Part shown: positions 25,283-33,369 of the stretch, in pieces
How positions within the stretch are numbered: position 1 is the stretch's first letter
Layout: each line of letters starts with the position of its first letter
Origin: Nocardia pseudobrasiliensis NBRC 108224
GTDB lineage: Bacteria; Actinomycetota; Actinomycetes; Mycobacteriales; Mycobacteriaceae
Assembly: GCF_001613105.1 (NCBI RefSeq)
Contig: NZ_BDBS01000051.1
Span: 26,771-90,770 of the forward strand
Length of the DNA: 64,000 nt
Direction: 5' to 3'
Program-made: the position numbers and the translations under genes
Notes under the pieces: generated by a model
Database searches by the model: none
Told to the model about the DNA's origin: nothing
What the model saw: the letters and a program-made list of their open reading frames with translations, nothing else

Positions 25283-25864
25283 ATGTTCGAACAGATCCGT
25301 CCCACCGTATTCCTGGCGAAAACCGTTGCCGCCGTGACGCTCATGGCCGGTCTACTGGCCGTGACCGCTGTCGAGGCCACACCGCGCCCCACCGAATTCA
25401 CCCTGCCCGGACTGCCTTTGACCGCCGGCCTCGGCCCGGACACCGCGGTCGTGGTGCTGGGTTACGGCCTGTTGCCCGACGGCGGTATGCGCCCGGAACT
25501 GCTCGCACGGCTGTCCGCGGGCTATGTGCAGGCCCTGCTGTGCCCGGCCACCCCGATCATCGTCACCGGCGGCAATCCCGAGAACGGCGTCACCGAGGCC
25601 CGGGCGATGGCGGATTGGTTTGTCGCGCACGGCATCTCCCCCGCGCGCGTCCATATCGAGGACCGCGCCGAATCCACGGTGCAGAACGCCGAGTACTCGG
25701 CCCTGCTGATGCGCGCGATCGGCGCGGTCGACGCCGTCCTGGTCACCTCCGCCGACCATGTCCAGCGCGCCCAGGGCGAGTTCCTCGCCGCGGGCATCCG
25801 GGTGGTGGCCACGCTGACTCCGGATCAGACCCCGTCCTCGGCGCTGCCCTTCGGCCCACGCTGA
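25283..25864 (+). CDS. Secreted or membrane-anchored DUF218 (YdcF/SanA-like) protein
   Basis: A 193-residue protein with an N-terminal hydrophobic signal (LAKTVAAVTLMAGLLAVTAV). The DUF218 core is DTAVVVLGYGLLPDGGMRPEL, PIIVTGGNPENGVTEARAM, EDRAESTVQNAEYS and VLVTSADHVQRA, with all expected polar residues. Relatives (SanA, ElyC, YdcF) influence envelope integrity or polyprenyl-phosphate handling; the reaction is not established. The ATG follows GGGGAGG. Confidence 0.75.
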   Translation: MFEQIRPTVFLAKTVAAVTLMAGLLAVTAVEATPRPTEFTLPGLPLTAGLGPDTAVVVLGYGLLPDGGMRPELLARLSAGYVQALLCPATPIIVTGGNPENGVTEARAMADWFVAHGISPARVHIEDRAESTVQNAEYSALLMRAIGAVDAVLVTSADHVQRAQGEFLAAGIRVVATLTPDQTPSSALPFGPR

Positions 25865-25877
25865 ACGGGTCCGCCGA

Positions 25878-26330
25878 TCAATTCAGATAGCGCACAAGAC
25901 TTTCGGCGACGCAGGCGGGTTTGTCCGCGCCCTCCAATTCGACGGTGACCGTACGCTGCGCCTGCACCCCGCCCGGAATGTCGGATACCGAGTCCAGGGT
26001 CACCCGGGCGCGGATGCGCCCACCCACCGGCACCGGCGTGATGAATCGAACCTTGTTGAGCCCGTAGTTGATTCCCATGGTGATCCCGTCGACCGAGGTG
26101 GCCTGGTTGACCAGCGGCACGGTCAGCGACAGGGTGAGGAATCCGTGCGCGATGGTCCGCCCGAACGGCCCCCGCGCGGCCCGCTCCGGATCGACGTGAA
26201 TCCACTGCGGGTCGTCGGTGGCCGCGGCGAATTCGTCGATCCGGTTCTGGTCGATGGTCAGCCACTCGCTGACACCGATCTCGGTTCCCACTGCGGCGCG
26301 CAGCGCCTCGAAGTCGGCGAAATGCGTCAT
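25878..26330 (-). CDS. MaoC-like (R)-specific enoyl-CoA hydratase, Rv0130/HtdZ type
   Basis: A 150-residue single hot-dog-fold hydratase. The catalytic Asp/His motif is DDPQWIHVDPERAA, followed by GPFGRTIAHGFLTLSL and NYGLNKVRFITPVPVG, very close to M. tuberculosis Rv0130 (HtdZ). It would hydrate trans-2-enoyl-CoA to (R)-3-hydroxyacyl-CoA. It begins only 19 bases after the sulfotransferase stop on the same strand, so it may be the last gene of the cysDNC-sulfotransferase operon and act on the same lipid substrate. Confidence 0.85.
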   Translation of the reverse strand: MTHFADFEALRAAVGTEIGVSEWLTIDQNRIDEFAAATDDPQWIHVDPERAARGPFGRTIAHGFLTLSLTVPLVNQATSVDGITMGINYGLNKVRFITPVPVGGRIRARVTLDSVSDIPGGVQAQRTVTVELEGADKPACVAESLVRYLN

Positions 26331-26349
26331 TCAGCGAGACTAGCCGGTG

Positions 26350-27486
26350 TCAGCCCAGCCGGAAATACTCTTCGACCTGTGCCTCGGTCAGACCGTAATC
26401 GGCCAGCGAATAACGGTGCACGGGTTTGCGATCGCCGGTGCGACTGTCCTCGTCCAGTGCCGCCATGGCCGCCCGCGCCGCCTCGGTGAGTTCGATGCCG
26501 AAGGTGCGGTAGATGTTTTCGACAGTACCCAGGGGATCGGCGCGCAGATCGCCGAAATCGACGTCGATGAACTGCGATCGGTCGTAGCGCGCCCGCGCGG
26601 CGGTGAATTCGCGCAGGCCCCGCGACCACAGCTCCAGCTGCGTCTCCCCGATCACTTTGCCGGAGAACGTATTCGACCAGCCGCGCGCGGCATGTTCGGA
26701 GAGGCTGCACGCCGAGGCGAGTACGGTCGTCGGGGCGCGATGGGTCTGGATGACCAGCGCGTCGGGATAGACGGCCATCAGCGCGTCGAGGGCGAACAGA
26801 TGGCTGGGGTTCTTCAGGATCCAGCGCCGCGCGTCACCGAGCCCGATCAGCTGCAGATTCTTGCGATGCCGCGCGTAGACGTCGGTCCAATCTCGCCCAC
26901 GCAGCCAGTTCGAATAGGTCGGCAGATACGAAAGGCATTCGTAAGAAACCGATTTCACCGTCTGGCGCAGCAGCTGCCAGCACTCCTCCACCTCGGCGGC
27001 ATTCATGAAATGCAGACCCATGAACTCCGGATTCTCCACATGATGCTGCGCGAACCCGGCGTCGATGCGCTGATAGATCGGATTGTCGGCCCAGGTCTCG
27101 CGCGGCGGGCGCGGCTGCGGGAATTCGGTGAGCCACATCTCGAGCGCCTGATGGCGCGGATCGGCGGCCAGCAGCCGGTGCAGCGCGGTGGTGCCGGTGC
27201 GCGGCAGTCCGGTCACGAAAATCGGCCGGGTGACCGGGGTTTCGGCGTACTCGGGATGCGCTCGCCAGGACGCCTCGCTCAGCGCCCGCGCCACCAGCGC
27301 CCCGCGCAGGAAGTACCGGTTCATCTTCGAGCCGAGTTCGGTCAGATCGGCATCGCGGCGATAGGACTCGAGCAGCACGCCGAGCGCCTCGAGATAGTCG
27401 TCGGATCCGAAATCGGTGAGGCCGCAGGCCTTGGTCGCCGAGGCGTGCAGATCCTCGATCGTGCCTACGTCGGTGCGTACGGTCAT
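26350..27486 (-). CDS. PAPS-dependent sulfotransferase family protein (Rv3529c-like)
   Basis: A 378-residue P-loop sulfotransferase. The 5'-phosphosulfate loop is TGLPRTGTTALHRLLAADP near residue 90. The 3'-phosphate-binding segment follows around ILKNPSHLFALDALMAVYPDA, with RAPTTVLASACS giving the conserved Arg/Ser. There is no signal peptide. Resemblance is to the actinobacterial Stf family that includes Rv3529c, and the two upstream genes (SDR, DUF1214) match the recalled Rv3530c-Rv3531c arrangement. It should transfer sulfate from PAPS to a hydroxyl of a lipid or small molecule. Nine bases separate it from the SDR gene. Confidence 0.83.
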   Translation of the reverse strand: MTVRTDVGTIEDLHASATKACGLTDFGSDDYLEALGVLLESYRRDADLTELGSKMNRYFLRGALVARALSEASWRAHPEYAETPVTRPIFVTGLPRTGTTALHRLLAADPRHQALEMWLTEFPQPRPPRETWADNPIYQRIDAGFAQHHVENPEFMGLHFMNAAEVEECWQLLRQTVKSVSYECLSYLPTYSNWLRGRDWTDVYARHRKNLQLIGLGDARRWILKNPSHLFALDALMAVYPDALVIQTHRAPTTVLASACSLSEHAARGWSNTFSGKVIGETQLELWSRGLREFTAARARYDRSQFIDVDFGDLRADPLGTVENIYRTFGIELTEAARAAMAALDEDSRTGDRKPVHRYSLADYGLTEAQVEEYFRLG

Positions 27487-27495
27487 CAGTTCTTC

Positions 27496-28323
27496 CTATG
27501 CGTGGTATTCGCCGCAGTTCACGTCGAGGGTCTGGCCGCTGATGGCGCTGGCCCAGTCCGAGGCCAGAAACACCACCGCGCGGGCGATCTCGTCGGGTTC
27601 GGGCAGTCGTTTGAGGTCCGAGCGCGCGGCGGTCTGCTCGTAGACCTGTTCGACGGTGGTGCCGTACTTCGCGGCGACCTTGCCGAAATACCACTTCAGC
27701 TGGTCGCTCCAGATATAGCCCGGCGCGATGGTGTTGACCCGAATTCCTTTGGGGCCCAGCTCGGTTGCCAGCGTCTGCGACATCGCCAGCAGGGCGGCCT
27801 TGGACAGCTTGTAGCTGCCGTAGCGGGGTTCGGAGTGGCGGATGGCGGCCGAATTGATCATCACCACGGCGCCTTTGGTCTTGGCCAATTCGTCGGCGAA
27901 GGTCTTGGTCATGCGCAATCCGCCAAGCACGGTCAGATCCAGGCTGTCACGAATCTGCTGAAAATCGGTGCGCTCCAGCGATTTCATCGATGGCACCGAG
28001 AAGGCATTGTTCACCAGGGCGTCCACCCGCCCGAAGGTCGAGACGGTGCGGGCGAGCAGATTCGCCACGGCCGCATCGTCGGTGATATCGGTGGGCACGC
28101 TCAGCGTCTGCCCGCCCGCGGCCTCGATCTCGGCGGCCACCTCGTGCAGCCGCGATTCGGTCCGAGCGGCCAATACCACCTTCGCCCCGGCCGCCGCGGC
28201 CTCCGTGCAGATCGAGCGCCCCAAACCGGGCCCGACCCCGCTGACGACCACCACCTTGTCTGCGAGCAGACTGGGCCCTCCGTGGTTACGCTCCGCTGCC
28301 GCCTCCGGGCCCTGACCGCTCAT
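27496..28323 (-). CDS. Short-chain dehydrogenase/reductase
   Basis: A 275-residue SDR oxidoreductase. The nucleotide-binding loop is SGVGPGLGRSI, with basic Arg after the second strand (AARTESR) suggesting NADP use. The active site has Ser in INSAAI and the YxxxK in SYKLSKAALLAM, and the substrate loop is NTIAPGYIWSDQ. Its ATG overlaps the stop of the DUF1214 gene (ATGA). With the adjacent sulfotransferase it could create or remove the hydroxyl that is sulfated; this is inferred from context. Confidence 0.87.
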   Translation of the reverse strand: MSGQGPEAAAERNHGGPSLLADKVVVVSGVGPGLGRSICTEAAAAGAKVVLAARTESRLHEVAAEIEAAGGQTLSVPTDITDDAAVANLLARTVSTFGRVDALVNNAFSVPSMKSLERTDFQQIRDSLDLTVLGGLRMTKTFADELAKTKGAVVMINSAAIRHSEPRYGSYKLSKAALLAMSQTLATELGPKGIRVNTIAPGYIWSDQLKWYFGKVAAKYGTTVEQVYEQTAARSDLKRLPEPDEIARAVVFLASDWASAISGQTLDVNCGEYHA

Positions 28324-29498
28324 GCCAACATCCTTTCCGCGAACCCACGCTGCCGCTCGGCAATCCTTGCCCGCCAGCCTTTTTCATCGATCCGATTGCT
28401 GTCGTAGTGCGGCAGTCGCGCGGCCACCTCGTCGATGGACACCAGCGCGACCGTCGGCCCGTCCTGCGGTGTCAGCGCGCGATCGGTGCGCTGCCAGCGG
28501 AACTGCAGAATGCCGCGGCGACGGCCGGTGGTCTCGATCCAGTTGGCGATGCCGGGATCGCGCGCCGAGACGACCATGCGGATCACGCCGTCCGGATCCA
28601 CCTGCGCCTGTGCGCTGTTGAGGCTGGTCTGATGGTTGACGTAGTCCAGCGAGATATACCAGCGGCTGCCGAGCTGGAAACCCTGGTACGGCGCATCGGA
28701 TTTCGGCACCGTGATCACCAGCGCCTGATCCTCGGCCAGATCGAAATGCCCCACCGAGGAGTACTGCGTGCTCAGACCGCCCGGGGTGAGCCGCGGTTCG
28801 GTCAGGGTGTTGACCGGCAGGTCCAGATAGAACCACTTGGGGAAGTTGAACCAGGTGTGCACGCGCTGCACCAGCATCCGCCCGGCCGCACGATAGCGCT
28901 TGCGCAGCCCGTCCAGATCCGGTTCGGCGGGTGCGGTCCCCACCGTGTCCACCCGTTCGATACGAATACTGCCCTTACGCTCGGCGTTCCAATCGCCGTA
29001 CACCTCGCGCACCGCGAGCATGGACGCGCCCTCACCGAGCACGAAATAGTTCGGGTCCGGATCATCCTTCGGCGGGCCGAATCTCAGCCGATAGCTGCCG
29101 TCGGGCTCGATGCGCACCCGCCGGTCGTCGAAGGCGTCGTCGCCGCCGGGGACGGTGGTGGCGGTGTAATCACCCTTGAGCACTTGGAAACTGAGATCGA
29201 CGGTGCTGCCGCGGTGGCCGGTGACCAGGTATTCGCCGGTCGGCTCGACATTCGCGTGGTAGTAGAGCGTATCCGGATTGTCCAGGCCCATCTTGGTATA
29301 CGGCCCGGTCGAACTGACGAAGTAGGGATGACTCGTGCCGTGGGCGCGCGCGAGCTGCAGCACCGCGGCCATACCACCGGCCAGATAGTCGTAGCCCTCC
29401 GCCAGATCCCGCTCGTCGTCGACGAAATCCGCTGCGGTGATGAGCTTCTCGGCCTCGGCGACGGCGGCCAGGAAGGGTTCGGTCAGGGGTTGTTCCAT
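28320..29498 (-). CDS. DUF1214-type protein in sulfation operon
   Basis: A 392-residue soluble protein of the DUF1214/DUF1254 kind (Rv3531c-like). Features are NPDTLYYHANVEPTGEYLV near residue 75 and, in the C-terminal half, the DUF1214-like stretch VPKSDAPYQGFQLGSRWYIS followed by LNSAQAQVDPDG. No catalytic residues are established for the family. ATG 29498 has GAGGA five bases upstream; a GTG at 29510 overlaps the cysNC stop and is an alternative. Its place between cysNC and the SDR suggests a role in handling the sulfation substrate. Confidence 0.75.
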   Translation of the reverse strand: MEQPLTEPFLAAVAEAEKLITAADFVDDERDLAEGYDYLAGGMAAVLQLARAHGTSHPYFVSSTGPYTKMGLDNPDTLYYHANVEPTGEYLVTGHRGSTVDLSFQVLKGDYTATTVPGGDDAFDDRRVRIEPDGSYRLRFGPPKDDPDPNYFVLGEGASMLAVREVYGDWNAERKGSIRIERVDTVGTAPAEPDLDGLRKRYRAAGRMLVQRVHTWFNFPKWFYLDLPVNTLTEPRLTPGGLSTQYSSVGHFDLAEDQALVITVPKSDAPYQGFQLGSRWYISLDYVNHQTSLNSAQAQVDPDGVIRMVVSARDPGIANWIETTGRRRGILQFRWQRTDRALTPQDGPTVALVSIDEVAARLPHYDSNRIDEKGWRARIAERQRGFAERMLA

Positions 29499-29509
29499 GG
29501 ATGTCCTCA

Positions 29510-31357
29510 CTACAGTCGCAGGTCGCGGCGGATGGCGGCGGCGAGTTCGGTTGGTGTGCCCCGGTCGGTGGTCACCAGCAGATCCGGATGTTCGGGACGC
29601 TCGTAGGGGGAGTCGATCCCGGTGAACTGCGGTAGCTTCCCGGCGCGCGCACGGGCGTAGAGGCCCTTGGGATCTCGCCGCTCACACGCCTCGAGCGGGG
29701 TGTCCACGAACACCTCGTGGAAGGGCAGTTCGCGGCCGTCGTGGATCAGCCGCGCCTGTGCGCGCTGCGCGGCGAACGGGCTGATCAGCGACACGATGGC
29801 CACCACACCGGCATCAGCGAACAGCGCCGCCACCTCGGCCACGCGCCGGATGTTCTCGCGGCGATCATCGTCGCCGAAGCCGAGATCGGCATTGAGGCCG
29901 TGGCGCAGATTGTCCCCGTCGAGCAGATAGGCCGGGCGGCCCTCGGCCACCAGCTGACGCTCCAATTCGACGGCGATCGTGGACTTTCCGGAGCCGGACA
30001 GCCCGGTCAGCCAGACCGTCGCCCCGGCGTGCGCCCGGCCCGCGCGCCCGACCGAGGAGCTGTGCCAGACGACCTCGCGCGCGGTTTCCCGGCCGGTGTC
30101 GCGCGCCAGGATCATGCCCGCGGCGACGGTCTGATGGGTCGCGTCGTCGATGAGGATGAAGCTGCCCGTGCGGCGGTTGTCGCGGTAGGGATCGAACATC
30201 AGCGGACGGCGGCTGCGCAGCGTCAGCCGCGCGATGTCGTTGAGCGCCAGGGTTTCCGCGCCCGCCTCGCGGTGCAGGGTATTGACGTCGAGCCGATAGT
30301 CCAACGCCGTCACGCGCACGCCGGTGCTCTGCGCGGCGGTGCGGATGGTGTATTCGGCCCCCGGCCGCAGCACGGCGTCGTCGGCGAACCAGCAGACCAT
30401 GGCGTCCAGATCGTGAGCCAGATGCGGCCGATTTCCCGGGCGCGCCAACATATCTCCGCGTCCGACATCGATCTCGTCGGTCAGGGTCAGCGAGACGGCC
30501 ATACCCGTGAACGCCTCGTCCACCTTCGTCCCGCCCGGACCCCACACCCGGTCCACCCGCGTCGCGCGTCCCGAGGGCAGCACCACCACATCGTCGCCGG
30601 GCTTGAAGATGCCACCCGCGACCGTGCCCGCGTAGGCCCGGTGGCCGTCGCCCGGACGGATGACGTACTGCACGGGCAGGCGGGCATCGATCAGGTTGCG
30701 ATCCGACGCGATATGCACATCCTCGAGGTGACGCAGCAGCGGCGGGCCCGCGTACCAGGACATATGCGGGGACGGATCGACGACATTGTCCCCGAGCAGC
30801 GCCGAGCACGGCACGAAACTCAGATCGCCCACGGTGAGTTTGGCGGCGAAATCGGCGAATTCGTCGCGGATCTCGTCGAAGCGCTCGCGCGACCACCCGA
30901 CCAGGTCCATCTTGTTCACGCAGACGACCACGTGCGGAACGCCGAGCAGCGTGGCCAGGAAGGCGTGGCGTCGAGTCTGTTCGACCACGCCCTTGCGGGC
31001 GTCGACCAGGATGAGCGCCAGATCCGCGGTGGAGGCGCCGGTGACCATATTGCGGGTGTACTGCACGTGCCCCGGGGTGTCGGCGATGACGAATTTGCGA
31101 CGCGGGGTGGCGAAGTAGCGGTAGGCGACATCGATGGTGATGCCCTGTTCACGCTCGGCGCGCAGGCCGTCGGTCACCAGCGCCAGATCCGTTGCGGCAT
31201 CGCCGCGTTGGGCACTCGCGCGTTCGATGGCGGCCAGTTGATCGGTGAACAGATTCTTCGAGTCGTAGAGCAGGCGGCCGATCAGGGTGGATTTACCGTC
31301 GTCGACGCTGCCCGCGGTGGCCAAGGTCAGAAGCTTCTTCTCGGACGTATGGCTCAT
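29510..31357 (-). CDS. cysNC: Bifunctional ATP sulfurylase GTPase subunit / APS kinase
   Basis: A 615-residue fusion. The N-terminal GTPase half has the P-loop AGSVDDGKSTLIGRLLYDSK, DTPGHVQYTRNM and NKMDLV, followed by EF-Tu-like beta barrels. The C-terminal APS kinase domain (about 435-615) has GLSGSGKSTIAVELE, the DGDNLRHGLNADLGF loop and the FVDTPLEACERRDPKGLY segment. With CysD it makes APS and then PAPS. Its ATG overlaps the cysD stop (TGATG). No PAPS or APS reductase or sulfite reductase lies nearby, so PAPS here most likely feeds the downstream sulfotransferase. Confidence 0.95.
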   Translation of the reverse strand: MSHTSEKKLLTLATAGSVDDGKSTLIGRLLYDSKNLFTDQLAAIERASAQRGDAATDLALVTDGLRAEREQGITIDVAYRYFATPRRKFVIADTPGHVQYTRNMVTGASTADLALILVDARKGVVEQTRRHAFLATLLGVPHVVVCVNKMDLVGWSRERFDEIRDEFADFAAKLTVGDLSFVPCSALLGDNVVDPSPHMSWYAGPPLLRHLEDVHIASDRNLIDARLPVQYVIRPGDGHRAYAGTVAGGIFKPGDDVVVLPSGRATRVDRVWGPGGTKVDEAFTGMAVSLTLTDEIDVGRGDMLARPGNRPHLAHDLDAMVCWFADDAVLRPGAEYTIRTAAQSTGVRVTALDYRLDVNTLHREAGAETLALNDIARLTLRSRRPLMFDPYRDNRRTGSFILIDDATHQTVAAGMILARDTGRETAREVVWHSSSVGRAGRAHAGATVWLTGLSGSGKSTIAVELERQLVAEGRPAYLLDGDNLRHGLNADLGFGDDDRRENIRRVAEVAALFADAGVVAIVSLISPFAAQRAQARLIHDGRELPFHEVFVDTPLEACERRDPKGLYARARAGKLPQFTGIDSPYERPEHPDLLVTTDRGTPTELAAAIRRDLRL

Positions 31358-32262
31358 CAGAAGTAGCCCTCTCGCTTGCGGTCCTCCATGCCGGAGTCCG
31401 AGATTCGATCGTCGGCGCGGGTGGCCCCTCGTTCGGTGAGCCGGGTGACCGCGGTCTCGGCGATGACCGCGGCGGGATCGGCGGCCTCGCTCTCGACGCA
31501 TCCGGTACAGGTGGCGTCGCCGACGGTGCGGAAGCGCACGGTCGTCTCGAAGCTCTCCTCGCCCGGACGCTCGTCGAGAAAGCGATTGGCGGCCAACAGC
31601 ATTCCGTCGCGGCGCAGCACTCGACGACGGTGCGCGTAGTACAGCGACGGCAGCTCCACCGCCTCGCGATCGATGTACTCCCAGATATCGAGCTCGGTCC
31701 AGTTCGACAGCGGGAACACCCGAATGTGTTCACCCGCACGATGTCTGCCGTTGTAGAGATTCCAGATCTCGGGCCGCTGCGCCCGCGGCTCCCACGCGCC
31801 GAATTCGTCGCGGAAGCTGAACACCCGCTCCTTGGCCCGGGCCTTCTCCTCGTCGCGGCGCGCGCCGCCGAATACCGCGTCGAACCGATGCTCGCCGATC
31901 GCACGCAGCAAGGTGTTGGTCTGCAGGCGATTTCGGCTCTCCCCCGCCCGCTCCACCACCCGCCCGGCGTCGATATCGTCCTGCACCCGCGCCACCAGCA
32001 GCCGCGCCCCCAATCGCGCCGCGGTGCGATCGCGGAACTCGAGTACCTCGTCGAAGTTGTGCCCGGTATCGATGTGCAGCAGCGAAAACGGCAGCGCCGC
32101 GGGCCAGAACGCCTTGCGGGCCAGCTCCAGCATCACCGCCGAATCCTTGCCGCCGGAGAACAGCAGCACCGGCCGCTCGAAGGTCGCCGCCACCTCCCGG
32201 AAGATGTGCACCGATTCGGCCTCCAAGGCCGCCAGATGCGACAGCTCGTATCCGGCCCGCAT
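31357..32262 (-). CDS. cysD: Sulfate adenylyltransferase subunit 2
   Basis: A 301-residue PP-loop ATPase subunit that adenylates sulfate. The PP-loop is LLFSGGKDSAVML (about 34-46), with HIDTGHNFDEVLEFRD, FGGARRDEEKARAKERVFS and NWTELDIWEYI characteristic of CysD. It pairs with the CysNC GTPase and is first gene of the minus-strand six-gene run ending at the MaoC gene. The promoter should be in the 158 bases shared with the divergent IclR gene. Confidence 0.95.
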   Translation of the reverse strand: MRAGYELSHLAALEAESVHIFREVAATFERPVLLFSGGKDSAVMLELARKAFWPAALPFSLLHIDTGHNFDEVLEFRDRTAARLGARLLVARVQDDIDAGRVVERAGESRNRLQTNTLLRAIGEHRFDAVFGGARRDEEKARAKERVFSFRDEFGAWEPRAQRPEIWNLYNGRHRAGEHIRVFPLSNWTELDIWEYIDREAVELPSLYYAHRRRVLRRDGMLLAANRFLDERPGEESFETTVRFRTVGDATCTGCVESEAADPAAVIAETAVTRLTERGATRADDRISDSGMEDRKREGYF

Positions 32263-32305
32263 CGCTCACCCACTCACCGCGCCGATCCGCCACCACATCG
32301 CATCC

Positions 32306-32368
32306 CGGCTTCAGAGCCCATGTACCCGGCTTCAGAGTCCGTGGACCCGAATTCAGAGCCCATATACC
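32306..32368. repeat. 21-bp tandem repeat, three units, upstream of cysD and iclR
   Basis: Three adjacent 21-base units with shared core TTCAGAG followed by a variable CC-GTG/CAT and ACC end (32306-32326, 32327-32347, 32348-32368). It occupies the divergent promoter region between cysD and the IclR-type gene. Confidence 0.75.
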
Positions 32369-32391
32369 CGACCGAAGGGAGGGTTGCAGTG

Positions 32392-32403
32392 TCGAATATT
32401 CGA
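32392..32403. promoter_or_regulatory. Palindrome TCGAATATTCGA, candidate IclR operator
   Basis: Perfect 12-base palindrome 18 bases upstream of the IclR-type start, followed within ten bases by a half-site-like TTCGATATT. It is placed to control both the regulator and the divergent cysD operon. Confidence 0.55.
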
Positions 32404-32420
32404 CGCTATCGTTCGATATT

Positions 32421-33353
32421 GTGACACCGACGATAGGCCGATCGCGCCGAGCCGGTCAAGAACCTGTTTCAGAAAACGGTTCCGATCCCGCCCTCGCGTC
32501 ACCGCCCACCCAGCGCGTCGTCCGCGTGATCGAACTGCTGTCCCGCCGCCCGGCCGAGCATCTGTCCCTGGCCCGGATCGTGCGCGACACCGGCATGTCC
32601 CGGGCCACCGCGCACGCGGTGCTCACTCAACTGACCGCCGACGGCTGGACGATCCGCGACGCCGACGGCAACTACGGCCTGAGCCTGGGCCTGCTCACGA
32701 TCGCGCGCCGCGCCGAGGCCGCCTTCCCGCTGCGCCGCCTGGCGGCGGATCCGATGCGGGATTTGGCCGCGCGGCTGCGGGTCCCGGTCTTCCTGGCCGA
32801 ACGCGACAACGGCGTGATCCTCATCACCGAGGTCCTCGGCAGCCCGTCGGTACCGTGGATCCGCCCCGGCCGCCGCATGCCGCTGGCACCCCCGGTCGCG
32901 CGTGAATTCGTCGCGTGGGCGGCCGAATCCGAGCGCAGCGCCTGGCTCGAGACCGCCGATCCGATCCACCGCGAGCGCCTGCTCGCGGTCCTCGACGCCG
33001 TGCGCGAGCGCGGCTATTCGGTCGAACGCCTCGCCGACGAATCCGCGCCCATGCTGGAAGCCCTTGCCACCCTGCGCAATTCACCGGTCACCGACCCGCT
33101 GCGACACCGCCTCAACGCCATGATCGCCGACCTGATCACCATCGACTACCTCCCGGCCGAACTCGGCCCCGAGAACGCGGTCGTCACGGTCGCCGCTCCG
33201 ATCTTCAGCGAACCGGCCACCGTCACCGCCACCGTCGTCGTCTGCCCCGACACCCTGCTGTCGGCAGCGGATCTGGAGCGGATGGGTGCGGCCGTGCGCG
33301 AGACGGCCGACCTGATCACCCGGAAATCGGGTGGCCCGGCCGACCTGTCGTGA
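32421..33353 (+). CDS. IclR-family transcriptional regulator
   Basis: A 310-residue regulator. The winged helix (about 32-90) is RVVRVIELLSRRPAEHLSLA then DTGMSRATAHAVLTQL, and the C-terminal IclR effector domain contains LAERDNGVILITEVLGS, RRMPLAPPVAREFVAWA and ERGYSVERLADES. The first GTG has no visible ribosome binding site, so it may be leaderless. It is divergent from cysD with a palindrome between them, making it the likely regulator of the sulfation operon. The effector is unknown. Confidence 0.85.
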   Translation: MTPTIGRSRRAGQEPVSENGSDPALASPPTQRVVRVIELLSRRPAEHLSLARIVRDTGMSRATAHAVLTQLTADGWTIRDADGNYGLSLGLLTIARRAEAAFPLRRLAADPMRDLAARLRVPVFLAERDNGVILITEVLGSPSVPWIRPGRRMPLAPPVAREFVAWAAESERSAWLETADPIHRERLLAVLDAVRERGYSVERLADESAPMLEALATLRNSPVTDPLRHRLNAMIADLITIDYLPAELGPENAVVTVAAPIFSEPATVTATVVVCPDTLLSAADLERMGAAVRETADLITRKSGGPADLS

Positions 33354-33369
33354 ATTACGGTGCTCACCC

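Noticed and set aside
26347..28407. 686-codon plus-strand ORF
   Set aside because: Mirror frame of the sulfotransferase and SDR genes, whose active-site motifs are on the minus strand.
29717..31366. 549-codon plus-strand ORF
   Set aside because: Antisense to cysNC; no domain is recognisable.
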